NCBI GenBank assembly: GCA_902805735.1
Contig: CADCTW010000240.1
Location: forward strand, 1-32,220
Origin: an uncultured Gemmatimonadota bacterium
Lineage (GTDB): Bacteria; Gemmatimonadota; Gemmatimonadetes; Longimicrobiales; Longimicrobiaceae
DNA: 32,220 bases
Reading direction: 5' to 3'
In this document: piece by piece, positions 1 to 7,239 of the stretch
How the letters are laid out: each line of letters starts with the position of its first letter
How positions within the stretch are numbered: position 1 is the first letter of the stretch
Notes under the pieces: model-generated
Database searches by the model: none
What the model saw: the letters and a program-made list of their open reading frames with translations, nothing else
Told to the model about the DNA's origin: nothing
Program-made: the position numbers and the translations under genes

Positions 1-340
1 AGCGCGCCGCCGCCTCGGCCGCGAGCGCGGCGTCGCCGCGTCCGGCCGCGTAGGCGGCCACCAGGCGGCGCAGGTCCACCGAGGTGGCCTGCACGCGCGT
101 GCGCACGGTGTCGTCCCACGGCAGGGTGCCGTCGCGGACGGAGCGCGCCCCGTCTTCCAGCCGCTCGGCTACCTGCGCCACGCCCGCGGCGCCCGCGATC
201 TGCGCGCTCCCGCGGACCCCCCGCGCCAGGCGGAAGAGCTGCGCCGCGTCGGGCGACGGGCCGGATGCGAGGAGGGCGTCGAGCTCGTCCAGGAAATCGC
301 CCGCTTCCTGCGCAAAGTACTCGCTCAGCGGCTGGGACAT
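1..340 (-). CDS. HPt-like (histidine phosphotransfer) domain protein, partial
   Basis: The gene begins with ATG at 340 and runs off the left edge, so only about 113 N-terminal residues are visible. Residues 1-60 resemble an HPt helical bundle: an acidic first helix (SEYFAQEAGDFLDELDALL) followed by LFRLARGVRGSAQIAG, which lines up with the usual FRxAHTLKGSAxxxG phosphotransfer helix. The phospho-accepting His position is occupied by Arg (ARGVRGSA against AHTLKGSA), so this domain should not carry phosphate. A degenerate HPt could act as a binding or scaffold domain in a larger signalling protein, but the rest lies outside the window. It is the last visible gene of the minus-strand run, 28 bp downstream of pdxJ. 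The domain assignment is by motif resemblance only. Confidence 0.7.
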   Translation of the reverse strand, partial: MSQPLSEYFAQEAGDFLDELDALLASGPSPDAAQLFRLARGVRGSAQIAGAAGVAQVAERLEDGARSVRDGTLPWDDTVRTRVQATSVDLRRLVAAYAAGRGDAALAAEAAAR

Positions 341-368
341 GGGATGCGGCCGGGGTAGGAGATGTCGG

Positions 369-1094
369 TCAAGGGCGGGCGCGGCGGAGGATCTCGGCCA
401 TCTCGCGGGTGGCGCGCTCGATCCCCACCAGCACGGCGCGCGAAACGATGGAGTGGCCGATGTTCACCTCTTCGATCTCGGCGATGGCGGCCAGCGGCGT
501 CACGTTCTCGTAGGTCAGCCCGTGCCCCGCGTGCACCCCCAGCCCCGCCTGGCGGGCCAGCGCCGCCGCGTGCGCCAGGCGGGCGAGCTGCCGGGCCCGC
601 TCCGTGCCGCGAGTGTTGGCGTACTCCCCCGTGTGCAGCTCCACCGCGTCCGCGCCCAGGTCGGCCGTGGCGCGCACCGCGTCCGCGTCGGGGTCGATGA
701 AGAGGGAGGTGCGGGAGCCGGCGTTGCGCAGGCGCTCCAGCGCCGCGCCCACCTCGCGCCGCGCCTCGCCGGCCCCCAGCGCGATGCCGCCCTCGGTGGT
801 GATCTCCTGGCGCTTCTCGGGCACCAGGGTGACCTGCATGGGCCGCCACTCTTCCGCCAGCGCGAGCACGTCCGAGGCCGCGGCAAGCTCCAGGTTCACG
901 CCGGTTCGCGAGGTCTCCAGCAGGATGCGCACGTCGCGGTCCTGGATGTGGCGGCGGTCTTCGCGCAGGTGCACCGTGATCCCGTCCGCGCCGCCCAGCT
1001 CGCAGAGCACGGCCGCGCGCACCGGGTCCGGCTCGTCGGTGCCGCGCGCCTGGCGGACGGTGGCGATGTGATCGACGTTGACGTACAGCCGCAT
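369..1094 (-). CDS. pdxJ: Pyridoxine 5'-phosphate synthase PdxJ
   Basis: PdxJ condenses 3-amino-2-oxopropyl phosphate with 1-deoxy-D-xylulose 5-phosphate to give pyridoxine 5'-phosphate, the ring-forming step of the DXP-dependent vitamin B6 pathway in the cytoplasm. The 241-residue product has the family length and begins with the characteristic [18 protein letters not shown]. Further PdxJ blocks are HLREDRRHI (about 42-50), NLELA (about 67-71), [23 protein letters not shown] and EEVNIGHSI near the C-terminus. The ATG at 1094 is preferred over an in-frame upstream start because the extension would only translate a CACAGAGR repeat arm. It lies downstream of the DUF2520 and hflX genes, with the repeat arm in the spacer. 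Confidence 0.97.
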   Translation of the reverse strand: MRLYVNVDHIATVRQARGTDEPDPVRAAVLCELGGADGITVHLREDRRHIQDRDVRILLETSRTGVNLELAAASDVLALAEEWRPMQVTLVPEKRQEITTEGGIALGAGEARREVGAALERLRNAGSRTSLFIDPDADAVRATADLGADAVELHTGEYANTRGTERARQLARLAHAAALARQAGLGVHAGHGLTYENVTPLAAIAEIEEVNIGHSIVSRAVLVGIERATREMAEILRRARP

Positions 1095-1121
1095 GGACAG
1101 GGCGTTACAGGCGAAGGACAG

Positions 1122-1153
1122 TCTCACACGGAGGCACGGAGACACGGAGAGAA
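1122..1153 (+). repeat. Family A repeat, single arm (variant CACGGAGR)
   Basis: A single arm made of three tandem octamers of the form CAC(A/G)GAGR, here mostly with G (CACGGAGG, CACGGAGA). It occupies about half of the 63-bp spacer between the DUF2520 gene and pdxJ. No opposing arm is visible beside it. Confidence 0.85.
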
Positions 1154-1157
1154 GCAG

Positions 1158-2033
1158 TTACGTGGCTTCTTCCAGCCGTTCCGCGATGCGCGCCACCGCG
1201 TCCGGCGGCAGCCCCGCGTCGCGGGCCAGCGCCAGGGCCTCGCGGGCGAGGAGGGAATATAGCGGCCGGTCCGCGCCGGACAACCGCGCGAGGTGCAGGC
1301 GCACCGTCTCGGCGTCGCCGCGCGCGACGGGGCCGGTGAGCGCCGCGGCGGGGCCGCGCGCCGCGACGTTCTCCACGGCGCCCGCGGCCAGCCCGGCCAG
1401 CGCCGTGCGCGCATCCTCGGGCGCCACTCCCGCCTGACCCATCAGCCGCTCGGCCACGCCCAGCAGGGCGACCGCGTAGTTGGCGGCGAAGACGGCCGCC
1501 GCGTGGTAGAGCGGCTTCCCGTCCGAGGGCACGGCCACCGCGCGACCGCCGCATCCCTCCACGATCCGCAGCGCCAGCGAACGCGCCTCCCCCTCTCCCT
1601 CCACGCCGAAGGTGGCGCCGCGCAGCCGCTCCGCTCCCGCCACCGAATCGGCGACGGCGGCCAGCGCGTGGAGGCCGCCCACCGGATGCCCCTGCTCGGC
1701 CAGCGGCGCGAGCACGTCCACGGAAAGCGCACCGCTGGCGTGGAGCACCGGGGTGTCCGGCGCGAGCGGAAGTCCCGCCAGCACCGCCGCCACGGCGGGA
1801 ATGGCGCCGTCGGGCACGGCCAGCACGATCCCCGTGGGTGCTTCGGCGGGCGCGCGCAACTCGGCCGAGTAGGTGGCGGGCGGCGGATCGCCGTCGAACA
1901 GCGGGTGAGCGGTGGGCTCGGCGCGGCGTCCCGAATAGGCCAGCGACGCGACGGCGCCGGAACGGTGCAGGGCCAGCCCCAGGGCGAGCCCCAACCGTCC
2001 GGCACCGACGATCCAGAGGCGGTCTGCGCTCAA
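1158..2033 (-). CDS. Rossmann-fold and DUF2520 domain protein
   Basis: A 291-residue protein of the Rossmann-like/DUF2520 family, oxidoreductase-like proteins related to pyrroline-5-carboxylate reductase and 6-phosphogluconate dehydrogenase folds. Residues about 6-15 (LWIVGAGRLG) form a dinucleotide-binding GxGxxG-like loop. The centre contains VLAVPDGAI and LHASGALS, and the C-terminal half (from about GLHALAAVAD to the end) is the helical DUF2520 dimerisation part with YHAAAVFAANYAVAL. The substrate is unknown. I chose the TTG at 2033 because it overlaps the hflX stop (TTGA), suggesting translational coupling, and because the Rossmann strand follows at once. In some bacteria this family sits beside panC/panB, but here it is with hflX and pdxJ. 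Confidence 0.85.
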   Translation of the reverse strand: MSADRLWIVGAGRLGLALGLALHRSGAVASLAYSGRRAEPTAHPLFDGDPPPATYSAELRAPAEAPTGIVLAVPDGAIPAVAAVLAGLPLAPDTPVLHASGALSVDVLAPLAEQGHPVGGLHALAAVADSVAGAERLRGATFGVEGEGEARSLALRIVEGCGGRAVAVPSDGKPLYHAAAVFAANYAVALLGVAERLMGQAGVAPEDARTALAGLAAGAVENVAARGPAAALTGPVARGDAETVRLHLARLSGADRPLYSLLAREALALARDAGLPPDAVARIAERLEEAT

Positions 2034-3367
2034 CCGTCGCCGTACACGCGCACGCCGCGGCTGCGCAGGCGCCCCAGCGTGGCCACGGGAACGCGGGCGC
2101 GCAGGCGGACCTCGGTCCCTTCGTCCTGGCGCTCCAGCACCTCGCCCTCGCGGTACACCTCGGCCAGCAGCCCGCCCTGCGACGACGGCAGGGTGAGCCA
2201 CACGTCCGGGCGCAGCTTCTTGACCTCTTGGTTGAGGAGCTTCGAGAGCGGCTCCAGCTTCCCTTCTTCGAGGGTCGAGACGAAGATGGCCCGCGGCGCG
2301 TCCGGGCCCTGGACGCGCGCCCGCAGCCCTTCCTCCTCGTCGTGGGTGAGCCGGTCCACCTTGTTGAAGACGAGCACGGTGGGGTGGTCGGCCAGGCCCA
2401 GGCTGGCGAGCACGTCTTCCACCACCTCGCGCTGCTCCTCCCACGCGTGGTGCGACGAGTCGATGACGTGCAGCAGCACGTCGGACTCGCGCGCCTCCTC
2501 CAGCGTGGCGCGGAACGACGCCACCAGGTGGTGCGGGAGCTTGCGGATGAAGCCGACCGTGTCCGTGACCAGCGCCACGGCGCCCTCGCCGGCGTCCACC
2601 GTGCGCGTGGTCGGGTCGAGCGTCGCGAACAGGCGGTCCTCCACGAACACGTCGGTGCCCGACAGCTTGCGCAGGATGGACGACTTTCCGGCGTTGGTGT
2701 AGCCGACCAGCGCGGCGCGGAGCTGGCCCGTGCGGCCCTTGCGCTGGGTGGCGCGGGTGCGGGCCACGCGCTCCAGCTCGTCCTTGAGCCGCACGATGCG
2801 GTGGTCGATCATCCGGCGGTCCGTCTCCAGCTGCGTCTCGCCGGGTCCGCGCATCCCCACGCCGCCGCGCACGCGCGACAGGTGGGACCACATGCGCGTG
2901 AGGCGGGGGCGCAGGTACTGGAGCTGGGCGAGTTCCACCTGCGCGCGGGCTTCGGCGCTGCGGGCGCGGGTGGCGAAGATGTCCAGGATCAGCTCCGCGC
3001 GGTCCATCAGGCGCGTCCCCACCAGCTTCTCCAGGTTGCGCCCCTGCGCCGGCGACAGCTCGTCGTCGAAGATGATCAGGGTGGCTTCCTCCGCCTCCAC
3101 CTGCATCTTCAGCTCTTCGGCCTTGCCCTCGCCGATGTAGTACTTGGGATGCGGCGAGTCCAGCCGCTGCACCATGGAGCCGACCACGTCCACGCCCGCC
3201 GTGTCCGACAGCCGCTCCAGCTCTTCCAGGTGCTCTTCGGTGACCTGCGCCGTCTCCGCCTTGGAAGGCGCCCCCACCAGGATCGCCCGCTCCCGCGGGA
3301 CCGCCAGCTCGATCAGCTTGTTAGAAATAATCCCGTCTCCGTTGAAGTCCGCCGGTTCCTGCCGCAT
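2030..3367 (-). CDS. hflX: Ribosome-associated GTPase HflX
   Basis: HflX binds ribosomes, splits stalled 70S particles and is linked to heat-shock recovery. The 445-residue product shows the N-terminal HflX domain (VPRERAILVG near 23-32, IIFDDELSPAQGRNLE near 98-113), the hallmark GPGETQLETDRR (about 174-185), then the GTPase domain: G1 GYTNAGKSS (222-230), G3 DTVGF (269-273) and G4 NKVD (335-338). The C-terminal ~70 residues form a small beta-rich extension. The ATG at 3367 lies inside a 23-bp sequence that is repeated at 3990-4012, so the first residues may be recent. I see no better downstream start. The stop overlaps the start of the DUF2520 gene by 4 nt. Confidence 0.96.
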   Translation of the reverse strand: MRQEPADFNGDGIISNKLIELAVPRERAILVGAPSKAETAQVTEEHLEELERLSDTAGVDVVGSMVQRLDSPHPKYYIGEGKAEELKMQVEAEEATLIIFDDELSPAQGRNLEKLVGTRLMDRAELILDIFATRARSAEARAQVELAQLQYLRPRLTRMWSHLSRVRGGVGMRGPGETQLETDRRMIDHRIVRLKDELERVARTRATQRKGRTGQLRAALVGYTNAGKSSILRKLSGTDVFVEDRLFATLDPTTRTVDAGEGAVALVTDTVGFIRKLPHHLVASFRATLEEARESDVLLHVIDSSHHAWEEQREVVEDVLASLGLADHPTVLVFNKVDRLTHDEEEGLRARVQGPDAPRAIFVSTLEEGKLEPLSKLLNQEVKKLRPDVWLTLPSSQGGLLAEVYREGEVLERQDEGTEVRLRARVPVATLGRLRSRGVRVYGDG

Positions 3368-3379
3368 ACACCGCGCCGC
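3357..3379. repeat. 23-bp direct repeat, copy 1
   Basis: A perfect 23-bp direct repeat of 3990-4012, beginning TCCTGCCGCATACACCGC. This copy spans the start codon and first codons of hflX. A family A repeat arm begins 11-12 bp further on. The two copies flank the hicB/hicA cassette. Confidence 0.85.
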
Positions 3380-3389
3380 GACTGCTTAG

Positions 3390-3455
3390 CTCACACAGAG
3401 GCACAGAGACACAGAGGAGTAGTTCATCTCTGTGCCTCTGTGTCTCTGTGTGAGG
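3390..3455. repeat. Family A repeat, inverted pair (hairpin)
   Basis: Two arms of about 28 nt face each other around a short loop (GAGTAGTTC). The left arm reads TCACACAGAGGCACAGAGAC and onward, and the right arm is its near-perfect reverse complement, so single-stranded DNA or RNA could fold into a long hairpin. It lies between hicB and hflX, which are read in the same direction. Confidence 0.92.
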
Positions 3456-3483
3456 CTTGTCGTTTAGCTTCGTGAAGATGCGG

Positions 3484-3699
3484 TCACGCGTACATCAGCT
3501 TGCGGCCCTTCGGCTCCGGAATCGGGTCGTCGAACTCTTGGGCCGTGTCCAGCCAGAGGTCGATGGCCTCCTCGGCATGCTTCAGCGCCTCCGCGCGCGT
3601 GTCACCGTGCGCCATGCACCCGGCGAGCTCCGGCACTTCCGCCACGAACGCGGCATCTTCGGCGCTCCAGTAGATGATGACTTCGTACCGGCTCGTCAT
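3484..3699 (-). CDS. hicB: HicB-family antitoxin, short form
   Basis: The 71-residue product has the compact HicB fold seen in short antitoxins: a start like MTSRYEVIIYWSAED, the typical FVAEVPELAGCMAHGDTRAEAL block (about 18-39), and helix HAEEAIDLWLDTA. It should bind and neutralise the HicA RNase encoded just upstream. It lacks the C-terminal helix-turn-helix or ribbon-helix-helix of longer HicB proteins, so it may not bind its own promoter. The ATG at 3699 overlaps the hicA stop (ATGA) and is preceded by a strong GGAGGTGA ribosome binding site. The gene order toxin then antitoxin is normal for hicAB. Confidence 0.88.
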   Translation of the reverse strand: MTSRYEVIIYWSAEDAAFVAEVPELAGCMAHGDTRAEALKHAEEAIDLWLDTAQEFDDPIPEPKGRKLMYA

Positions 3700-3950
3700 C
3701 CTTCACCTCCGAGTTTGTGCCGCAGGATCACTGTGCGCACCTGCCGCACCTGATAGGGCTTCGCGCCCTTCCCATCCCGCTGCAGAGTGATTCGCTCTTC
3801 GATCCCCGGTCGGCGGAAGATGTGATGGCTCCCGCGCGTGCGCTCGTCGAATCCCAGGTGAAGCAGAATGGCTCGAAGGTCCTCGAACGCAAAATTCGCG
3901 TCGGAGGTCCCGCGAAGCAGCTGAAAGAGCAGTTTTTCGAATCGGCTCAC
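3696..3950 (-). CDS. hicA: HicA-family mRNA interferase toxin
   Basis: The 84-residue product matches the HicA double-stranded-RNA-binding-like fold: SRFEKLLFQLLRG, then FEDLRAILLHLGF, and the catalytic-histidine strand GSHHIFRRPG (about 46-55), followed by PYQVRQVRTVI. HicA toxins cleave mRNA and are held inactive by HicB, encoded immediately downstream with a 4-nt overlap. I prefer the GTG at 3950 over the ATG at 4004, because HicA homology begins at SRFEKL and the longer form would start inside the 23-bp direct repeat at 3990-4012. The cassette is flanked by direct repeats and family A arms, which hints at acquisition or recombination. Confidence 0.85.
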   Translation of the reverse strand: MSRFEKLLFQLLRGTSDANFAFEDLRAILLHLGFDERTRGSHHIFRRPGIEERITLQRDGKGAKPYQVRQVRTVILRHKLGGEG

Positions 3951-3989
3951 GAGGACCGGTAAGCGTTTGCGGGGGTAGTCGCGTACCGA

Positions 3990-4012
3990 TCCTGCCGCAT
4001 ACACCGCGCCGC
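3990..4012. repeat. 23-bp direct repeat, copy 2
   Basis: The second perfect copy of the sequence at 3357-3379, 40 bp upstream of the hicA GTG start. A family A arm starts 6-8 bp beyond it. A shorter match (CATACACCGCGCCGC, about 6966-6980) occurs inside the ABC ATPase gene and may be chance. Confidence 0.85.
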
Positions 4013-4017
4013 ACCTC

Positions 4018-4045
4018 GCTGTGTCTCTGTGCCTCTGTGTGAGGC
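4018..4045 (-). repeat. Family A repeat, single arm
   Basis: A single arm in the TCTCTGTG orientation lying between the ABC-F gene and hicA. It has about three octamers and ends in GTGTGAGGCC. There is no facing partner next to it; the nearest is the pair at 3390-3455 on the other side of the hicAB genes. Confidence 0.88.
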
Positions 4046-4051
4046 CTTCTG

Positions 4052-5974
4052 TTACACGCCGGCCAGCTCCTCGCCCATGCGCTCCCAGGATTCGTAGGCG
4101 GCGGCGAGGGAGGACTGGGCGGTGGTGAGATCGGCGGTGAGCTGGCGGGCGCGCTCCGGGGTGGTGCCAGAGGCGTAGAGGGCCGGGTCGGCAAGGGCGG
4201 ATTCTAGCTCAGCGATGCGCGTCTCCAGCGCGGCGATGTCGGCTTCCAGGCGCTCCATCTCGCGCTCGCGGCGGCGCTGCTCGTTCTTGGAGAGGCCGGT
4301 GGCGGCGCGGACGGGGGCCGCGGATGGGGTGGACGAAGCGCGCGAAACAGCGGGCGCGGCCTCGGCGCGGCGCTTCGTGTGCTCCACCCACTCGTCGAAG
4401 CCGCCGGCGAAGTCCTCGACGCGGTCGCCGTTGAAGCCCCACACGCGCGTGGCGGTGGCGGCCAGGAAGGCGCGGTCGTGGGAGATCAGGACCACGGTGC
4501 CGTCGAAGCCTTCCAGCGCCTCTTCCAGCGCCTCGCGGCTCTCCAGGTCCAGGTGGTTGGTGGGCTCGTCCAGGAGGAGGAGGTTGGCCTTCTCCAGGGT
4601 GATCTTGGCGAGCGCCACGCGGGCCTGCTCGCCGCCGGAAAGGTCGCCCACGCGCGACTCGGCGTCGTCGCCGCTGAAGAGGAAGCGGCCCAGGTGGCTG
4701 CGCAGCTCCTGCGTGGTGATGCGCGGCGCCACCAGCGCCACCTCGTCGCGGATCTTGTGGTCGGGGTTGAGGTGCGTGAAGTCCTGGCGATAGTAGGCGG
4801 TGCGCACGCCCGTGCCCAGCACCACCGAGCCGCGCGCCGGCTGCGCCACCCCCGCCAGCACGCGCATCAGCGTGGACTTGCCACACCCGTTGGGGCCCAG
4901 GATGGCGATGCGCTCCGTGCGCGAGATCTCGCCGGAGAAGGGGGCGAAGAGGACGCGGTCGCCGTAGGCGCACTGCACGCCGTCGATCCGCATGACCGTT
5001 CCGCCGCTGCGCGCCGTCTCGCCGAAGTTGAGCGCCATCGCGCGCTCGTCGCCGGAGACGGCCGAGACGCGGTCCAGGCGGGAGAGGAGGGTGCGGCGGC
5101 TCTTGGCCTGCTTGGTCTTCTGGCCCGCCAGGTTGCGGCGGATGAAGTCCTCCGTGCGGGCGATCTGCGCCTGCTGCTTTTCGAACTGCTTCTGCTGAAG
5201 CGCGCGCCGCTCCTCGCGCTGCACCAGGAAGGAGTCGAAGTTCCCCGTGTACGGGTACGCCGTCCCCTCTTCCAGGTGGAGGATGTGGTCCGCCAGCCGG
5301 TCCAGGAACACGCGGTCGTGCGACACCACGAGCACGGTGCCCGGGTAGCCGCGCAGGTACTCCTCCAGCCACTCGGTGGAGCGCAGGTCCAGGTGGTTGG
5401 TGGGCTCGTCCAGGAGCAGGACGTCGGGCTCGGCGAGCAGCGTCTGCACCAGCCGCAGCCGGCCCAGCTCGCCGCCGCTGAGGGCGCGGATGGGCTTGGG
5501 CCAGGTGTCCTGCGGAAAGCCGAGGCCTTCCAGCGTGGCGTCGGCGCGGGCGCGCATCGTATAGCCGCCGCGGCGCCGGAACTCGTCCATGTGCCGGTCG
5601 TACGCCTGCAGAACGCGGTCGGCCTCGGGCGAGCCCGCGGGAAGGCCGGCGAGCCGCTCCATGTCTTCGTGGAGGCGGCGCTCCATCTCCACCAGCTCGG
5701 CGAAGGGCTCCATCGCCGCCTCGTGGATGGAGGCGTCGCTGCGCTCGCCGCGGTTCTGTCGCATCAGGGTGAAGCGCAGCCCCGGGTGCCGCCAGACCTC
5801 GCCCTCCGTGGTGTCGTCGTCGCCGGTGATCATACGGAACAGGGTGGTCTTCCCCACTCCGTTGCGGCCCACGATCCCCCAGCGGTCGCCCTGCGCCACC
5901 GTGAACGACACGTTGCGCAGGACCCACCGGTCCCCGAACTGCTTCCCCGCGTCCTGCAGCCGCACCAGCGTCAT
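4052..5974 (-). CDS. ABC-F family ATPase (ribosome-associated)
   Basis: A 640-residue protein with two ABC ATPase domains and no membrane segments, the ABC-F layout. Domain 1: Walker A GRNGVGKTT (36-44), signature LSGGE (165-169), Walker B LLLDEPTNHLDL (186-197). The charged interdomain linker (about 245-305, with QKQFEKQQAQIARTEDFIRR) is the stretch that reaches the ribosomal tRNA sites in this family. Domain 2: Walker A GPNGCGKST (360-368), LSGGEQARVAL and a second LLLDEPTNHLDL. The C-terminal tail (about 555-640) is a heptad-rich coiled coil, as in Uup. ABC-F proteins relieve ribosome stalling, and some give antibiotic resistance. Uup-like is my best fit, but subfamily assignment needs a tree. 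Its ATG overlaps the stop of the upstream lipoprotein gene (ATGA). Confidence 0.93.
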   Translation of the reverse strand: MTLVRLQDAGKQFGDRWVLRNVSFTVAQGDRWGIVGRNGVGKTTLFRMITGDDDTTEGEVWRHPGLRFTLMRQNRGERSDASIHEAAMEPFAELVEMERRLHEDMERLAGLPAGSPEADRVLQAYDRHMDEFRRRGGYTMRARADATLEGLGFPQDTWPKPIRALSGGELGRLRLVQTLLAEPDVLLLDEPTNHLDLRSTEWLEEYLRGYPGTVLVVSHDRVFLDRLADHILHLEEGTAYPYTGNFDSFLVQREERRALQQKQFEKQQAQIARTEDFIRRNLAGQKTKQAKSRRTLLSRLDRVSAVSGDERAMALNFGETARSGGTVMRIDGVQCAYGDRVLFAPFSGEISRTERIAILGPNGCGKSTLMRVLAGVAQPARGSVVLGTGVRTAYYRQDFTHLNPDHKIRDEVALVAPRITTQELRSHLGRFLFSGDDAESRVGDLSGGEQARVALAKITLEKANLLLLDEPTNHLDLESREALEEALEGFDGTVVLISHDRAFLAATATRVWGFNGDRVEDFAGGFDEWVEHTKRRAEAAPAVSRASSTPSAAPVRAATGLSKNEQRRREREMERLEADIAALETRIAELESALADPALYASGTTPERARQLTADLTTAQSSLAAAYESWERMGEELAGV

Positions 5975-6456
5975 CGAATGCCGCCCGAGAGGGTAAAGGT
6001 GCCCGTCTTACGGAAGGGCACCTGCCGCCCGCCGAAGGAGGTGCGCACGTTCACGTTGCCCACCGCGCGGTACTGGAAGCTCCCCTGCCGGAGGAGCTGC
6101 TGCCCCGCCGAGCCGAGCTGCGCGAAGGTGAACGACACGGGGATCTGCACCGTCTCCGTGTCCCGCGCGCCGATTTCGAAGCGCTCCGTGTGCACCCCTT
6201 CCGCGAAGCGGGTCCAGGCGCTGTCGCCCTGCGCGTTCGGATTGCGCAGGAACAGCTCGTACTGCAGGCTGTCGGCCCGGAAGCCGATGGCGTTGGGGTT
6301 GCGGATGCGGACGTTGACCAGCACGGTGCCGCCGCCCAGCCCCAGCCCCGCCACCTGCATCCCTTCCAGCTCCACCTCCGGCTGGCGGAAGCCGCCGGTG
6401 CACGCCGAAACGAGCAGCATCGCCACGAGCACGGTCCAGAGATTCCGAATCTTCAT
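5971..6456 (-). CDS. LEA type 2 (water-stress/hypersensitive-like) lipoprotein
   Basis: A 161-residue lipoprotein. The signal sequence MKIRNLWTVLVAMLLVSAC ends in a lipobox (VSAC) at Cys19. The mature part contains GGGTVLVNVRIRNPNAIGF and a beta-sandwich pattern ending RTSFGGRQVPF, typical of the LEA14/WHy fold found in bacterial LEA type 2 lipoproteins. Its role is unclear, perhaps envelope stress. Of two ATGs (6462 and 6456) I chose 6456, because GGGAG lies 6 nt upstream of it. It overlaps the ABC-F start by 4 nt and follows the ABC exporter ATPase after 50 bp. Confidence 0.85.
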   Translation of the reverse strand: MKIRNLWTVLVAMLLVSACTGGFRQPEVELEGMQVAGLGLGGGTVLVNVRIRNPNAIGFRADSLQYELFLRNPNAQGDSAWTRFAEGVHTERFEIGARDTETVQIPVSFTFAQLGSAGQQLLRQGSFQYRAVGNVNVRTSFGGRQVPFRKTGTFTLSGGIR

Positions 6457-6506
6457 CGCCATCTCCCGAAAGATTGAGGTGCGCGGCCCTCGCCGCGCGT
6501 GTCGCT

Positions 6507-7205
6507 TCACCCATGCAGCGACGGTGCCCGCCGCCACGCCACCCATGCGTCCCCCTCCAGCGGTGTCACGGGACGCCCGCCCTGCAGGAGGAGCCCGCGC
6601 CCGCACCACTCCGCCACGAACTCCAGGTCGTGGCTGGAGACGAGGACCGCCGCGCCCGCCCGCCGCCGCTCGTCCAGCTCGGCCACCAGCCGCTCCGCCG
6701 AGGTGCGGTCCAGCCCGTTGAGAGCCTCGTCCAGCAGCAGGACGCGGGGGCCGTGGAGGAGCGCCGCGATGATGGCCGTCTTGCGCCCCATCCCCTGCGA
6801 CAGCTCGCGGCACAGGGTACCCTCGGCGCCGGCCAGGCCCAGCAGCTCCAGCAGCCGCGCCGTTTCGCGCTCCGCGTCTGCCAGCCCGCGCGCGGCGGCG
6901 ACGAAGCGGAGCATCTCGGCCACGGTGAGCTCGCCGTACAGGAACGGGTGCTCGGGGACCACGCCCATACACCGCGCCGCGCGCAGGGGGTCCGAGAACG
7001 GGTCGGCGCCGCACACCCGCACGCTCCCGCCGTCGGGGAGCCGGTCGCCCGCGAGGCACCCCAGGAGCGTGCTCTTCCCCGCCCCGTTGGAGCCAAGCAG
7101 CGCCACCGCCTCCCCGGGGTTGAGCACGAACGAGATGCCGTCCAGGACCGGGCGCTTGCGATACGCCTTGCGGAGCCCTTCTACGGCGAGGGGGAGGTCA
7201 TTCAT
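6507..7205 (-). CDS. ABC transporter ATP-binding protein
   Basis: A 232-residue ABC ATPase of the ABC-2 exporter type. Walker A is GSNGAGKST (about 38-46), the Q-loop region carries VVPEHPFLYGELTV, the signature is a variant LSQGMGRK, Walker B is VLLLDEALNGLD, and the switch His is in VSSHD. It should energise the membrane protein encoded directly upstream (7240-8505). The cargo is not evident. The 34-bp gap between the two genes is taken up almost entirely by a degenerate family A arm, and I see no clear Shine-Dalgarno site for the ATG at 7205. Confidence 0.92.
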   Translation of the reverse strand: MNDLPLAVEGLRKAYRKRPVLDGISFVLNPGEAVALLGSNGAGKSTLLGCLAGDRLPDGGSVRVCGADPFSDPLRAARCMGVVPEHPFLYGELTVAEMLRFVAAARGLADAERETARLLELLGLAGAEGTLCRELSQGMGRKTAIIAALLHGPRVLLLDEALNGLDRTSAERLVAELDERRRAGAAVLVSSHDLEFVAEWCGRGLLLQGGRPVTPLEGDAWVAWRRAPSLHG

Positions 7206-7211
7206 GCGAGA

Positions 7212-7239
7212 TGGGGCTCACACCCGGAGGCACGGAGAG
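7212..7239 (+). repeat. Family A repeat, degenerate single arm
   Basis: GGCTCACACCCGGAGGCACGGAG and following bases match the arm consensus with several changes. It fills the 34-bp spacer between the permease stop and the ATPase start of the ABC exporter. Confidence 0.7.

Noticed and set aside
369..1145. Longer pdxJ frame starting at 1145
   Set aside because: The added residues translate a repeat arm and spacer. The family start [15 protein letters not shown] fits 1094.
3696..4004. Longer hicA frame starting at ATG 4004
   Set aside because: The added part begins inside the 23-bp direct repeat and shows no HicA similarity. Similarity begins at the GTG at 3950.
4379..6721. Long plus-strand open frame opposite the ABC-F and lipoprotein genes
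   Set aside because: High GC creates long open frames antisense to real genes. This one lacks recognisable motifs and spans two genes on the other strand.
6966..6980. Third copy of the 23-bp direct repeat in the ABC ATPase gene
   Set aside because: Only about 15 bp match, within a conserved coding region (CMGVVPEH), so chance or codon bias is a sufficient explanation.
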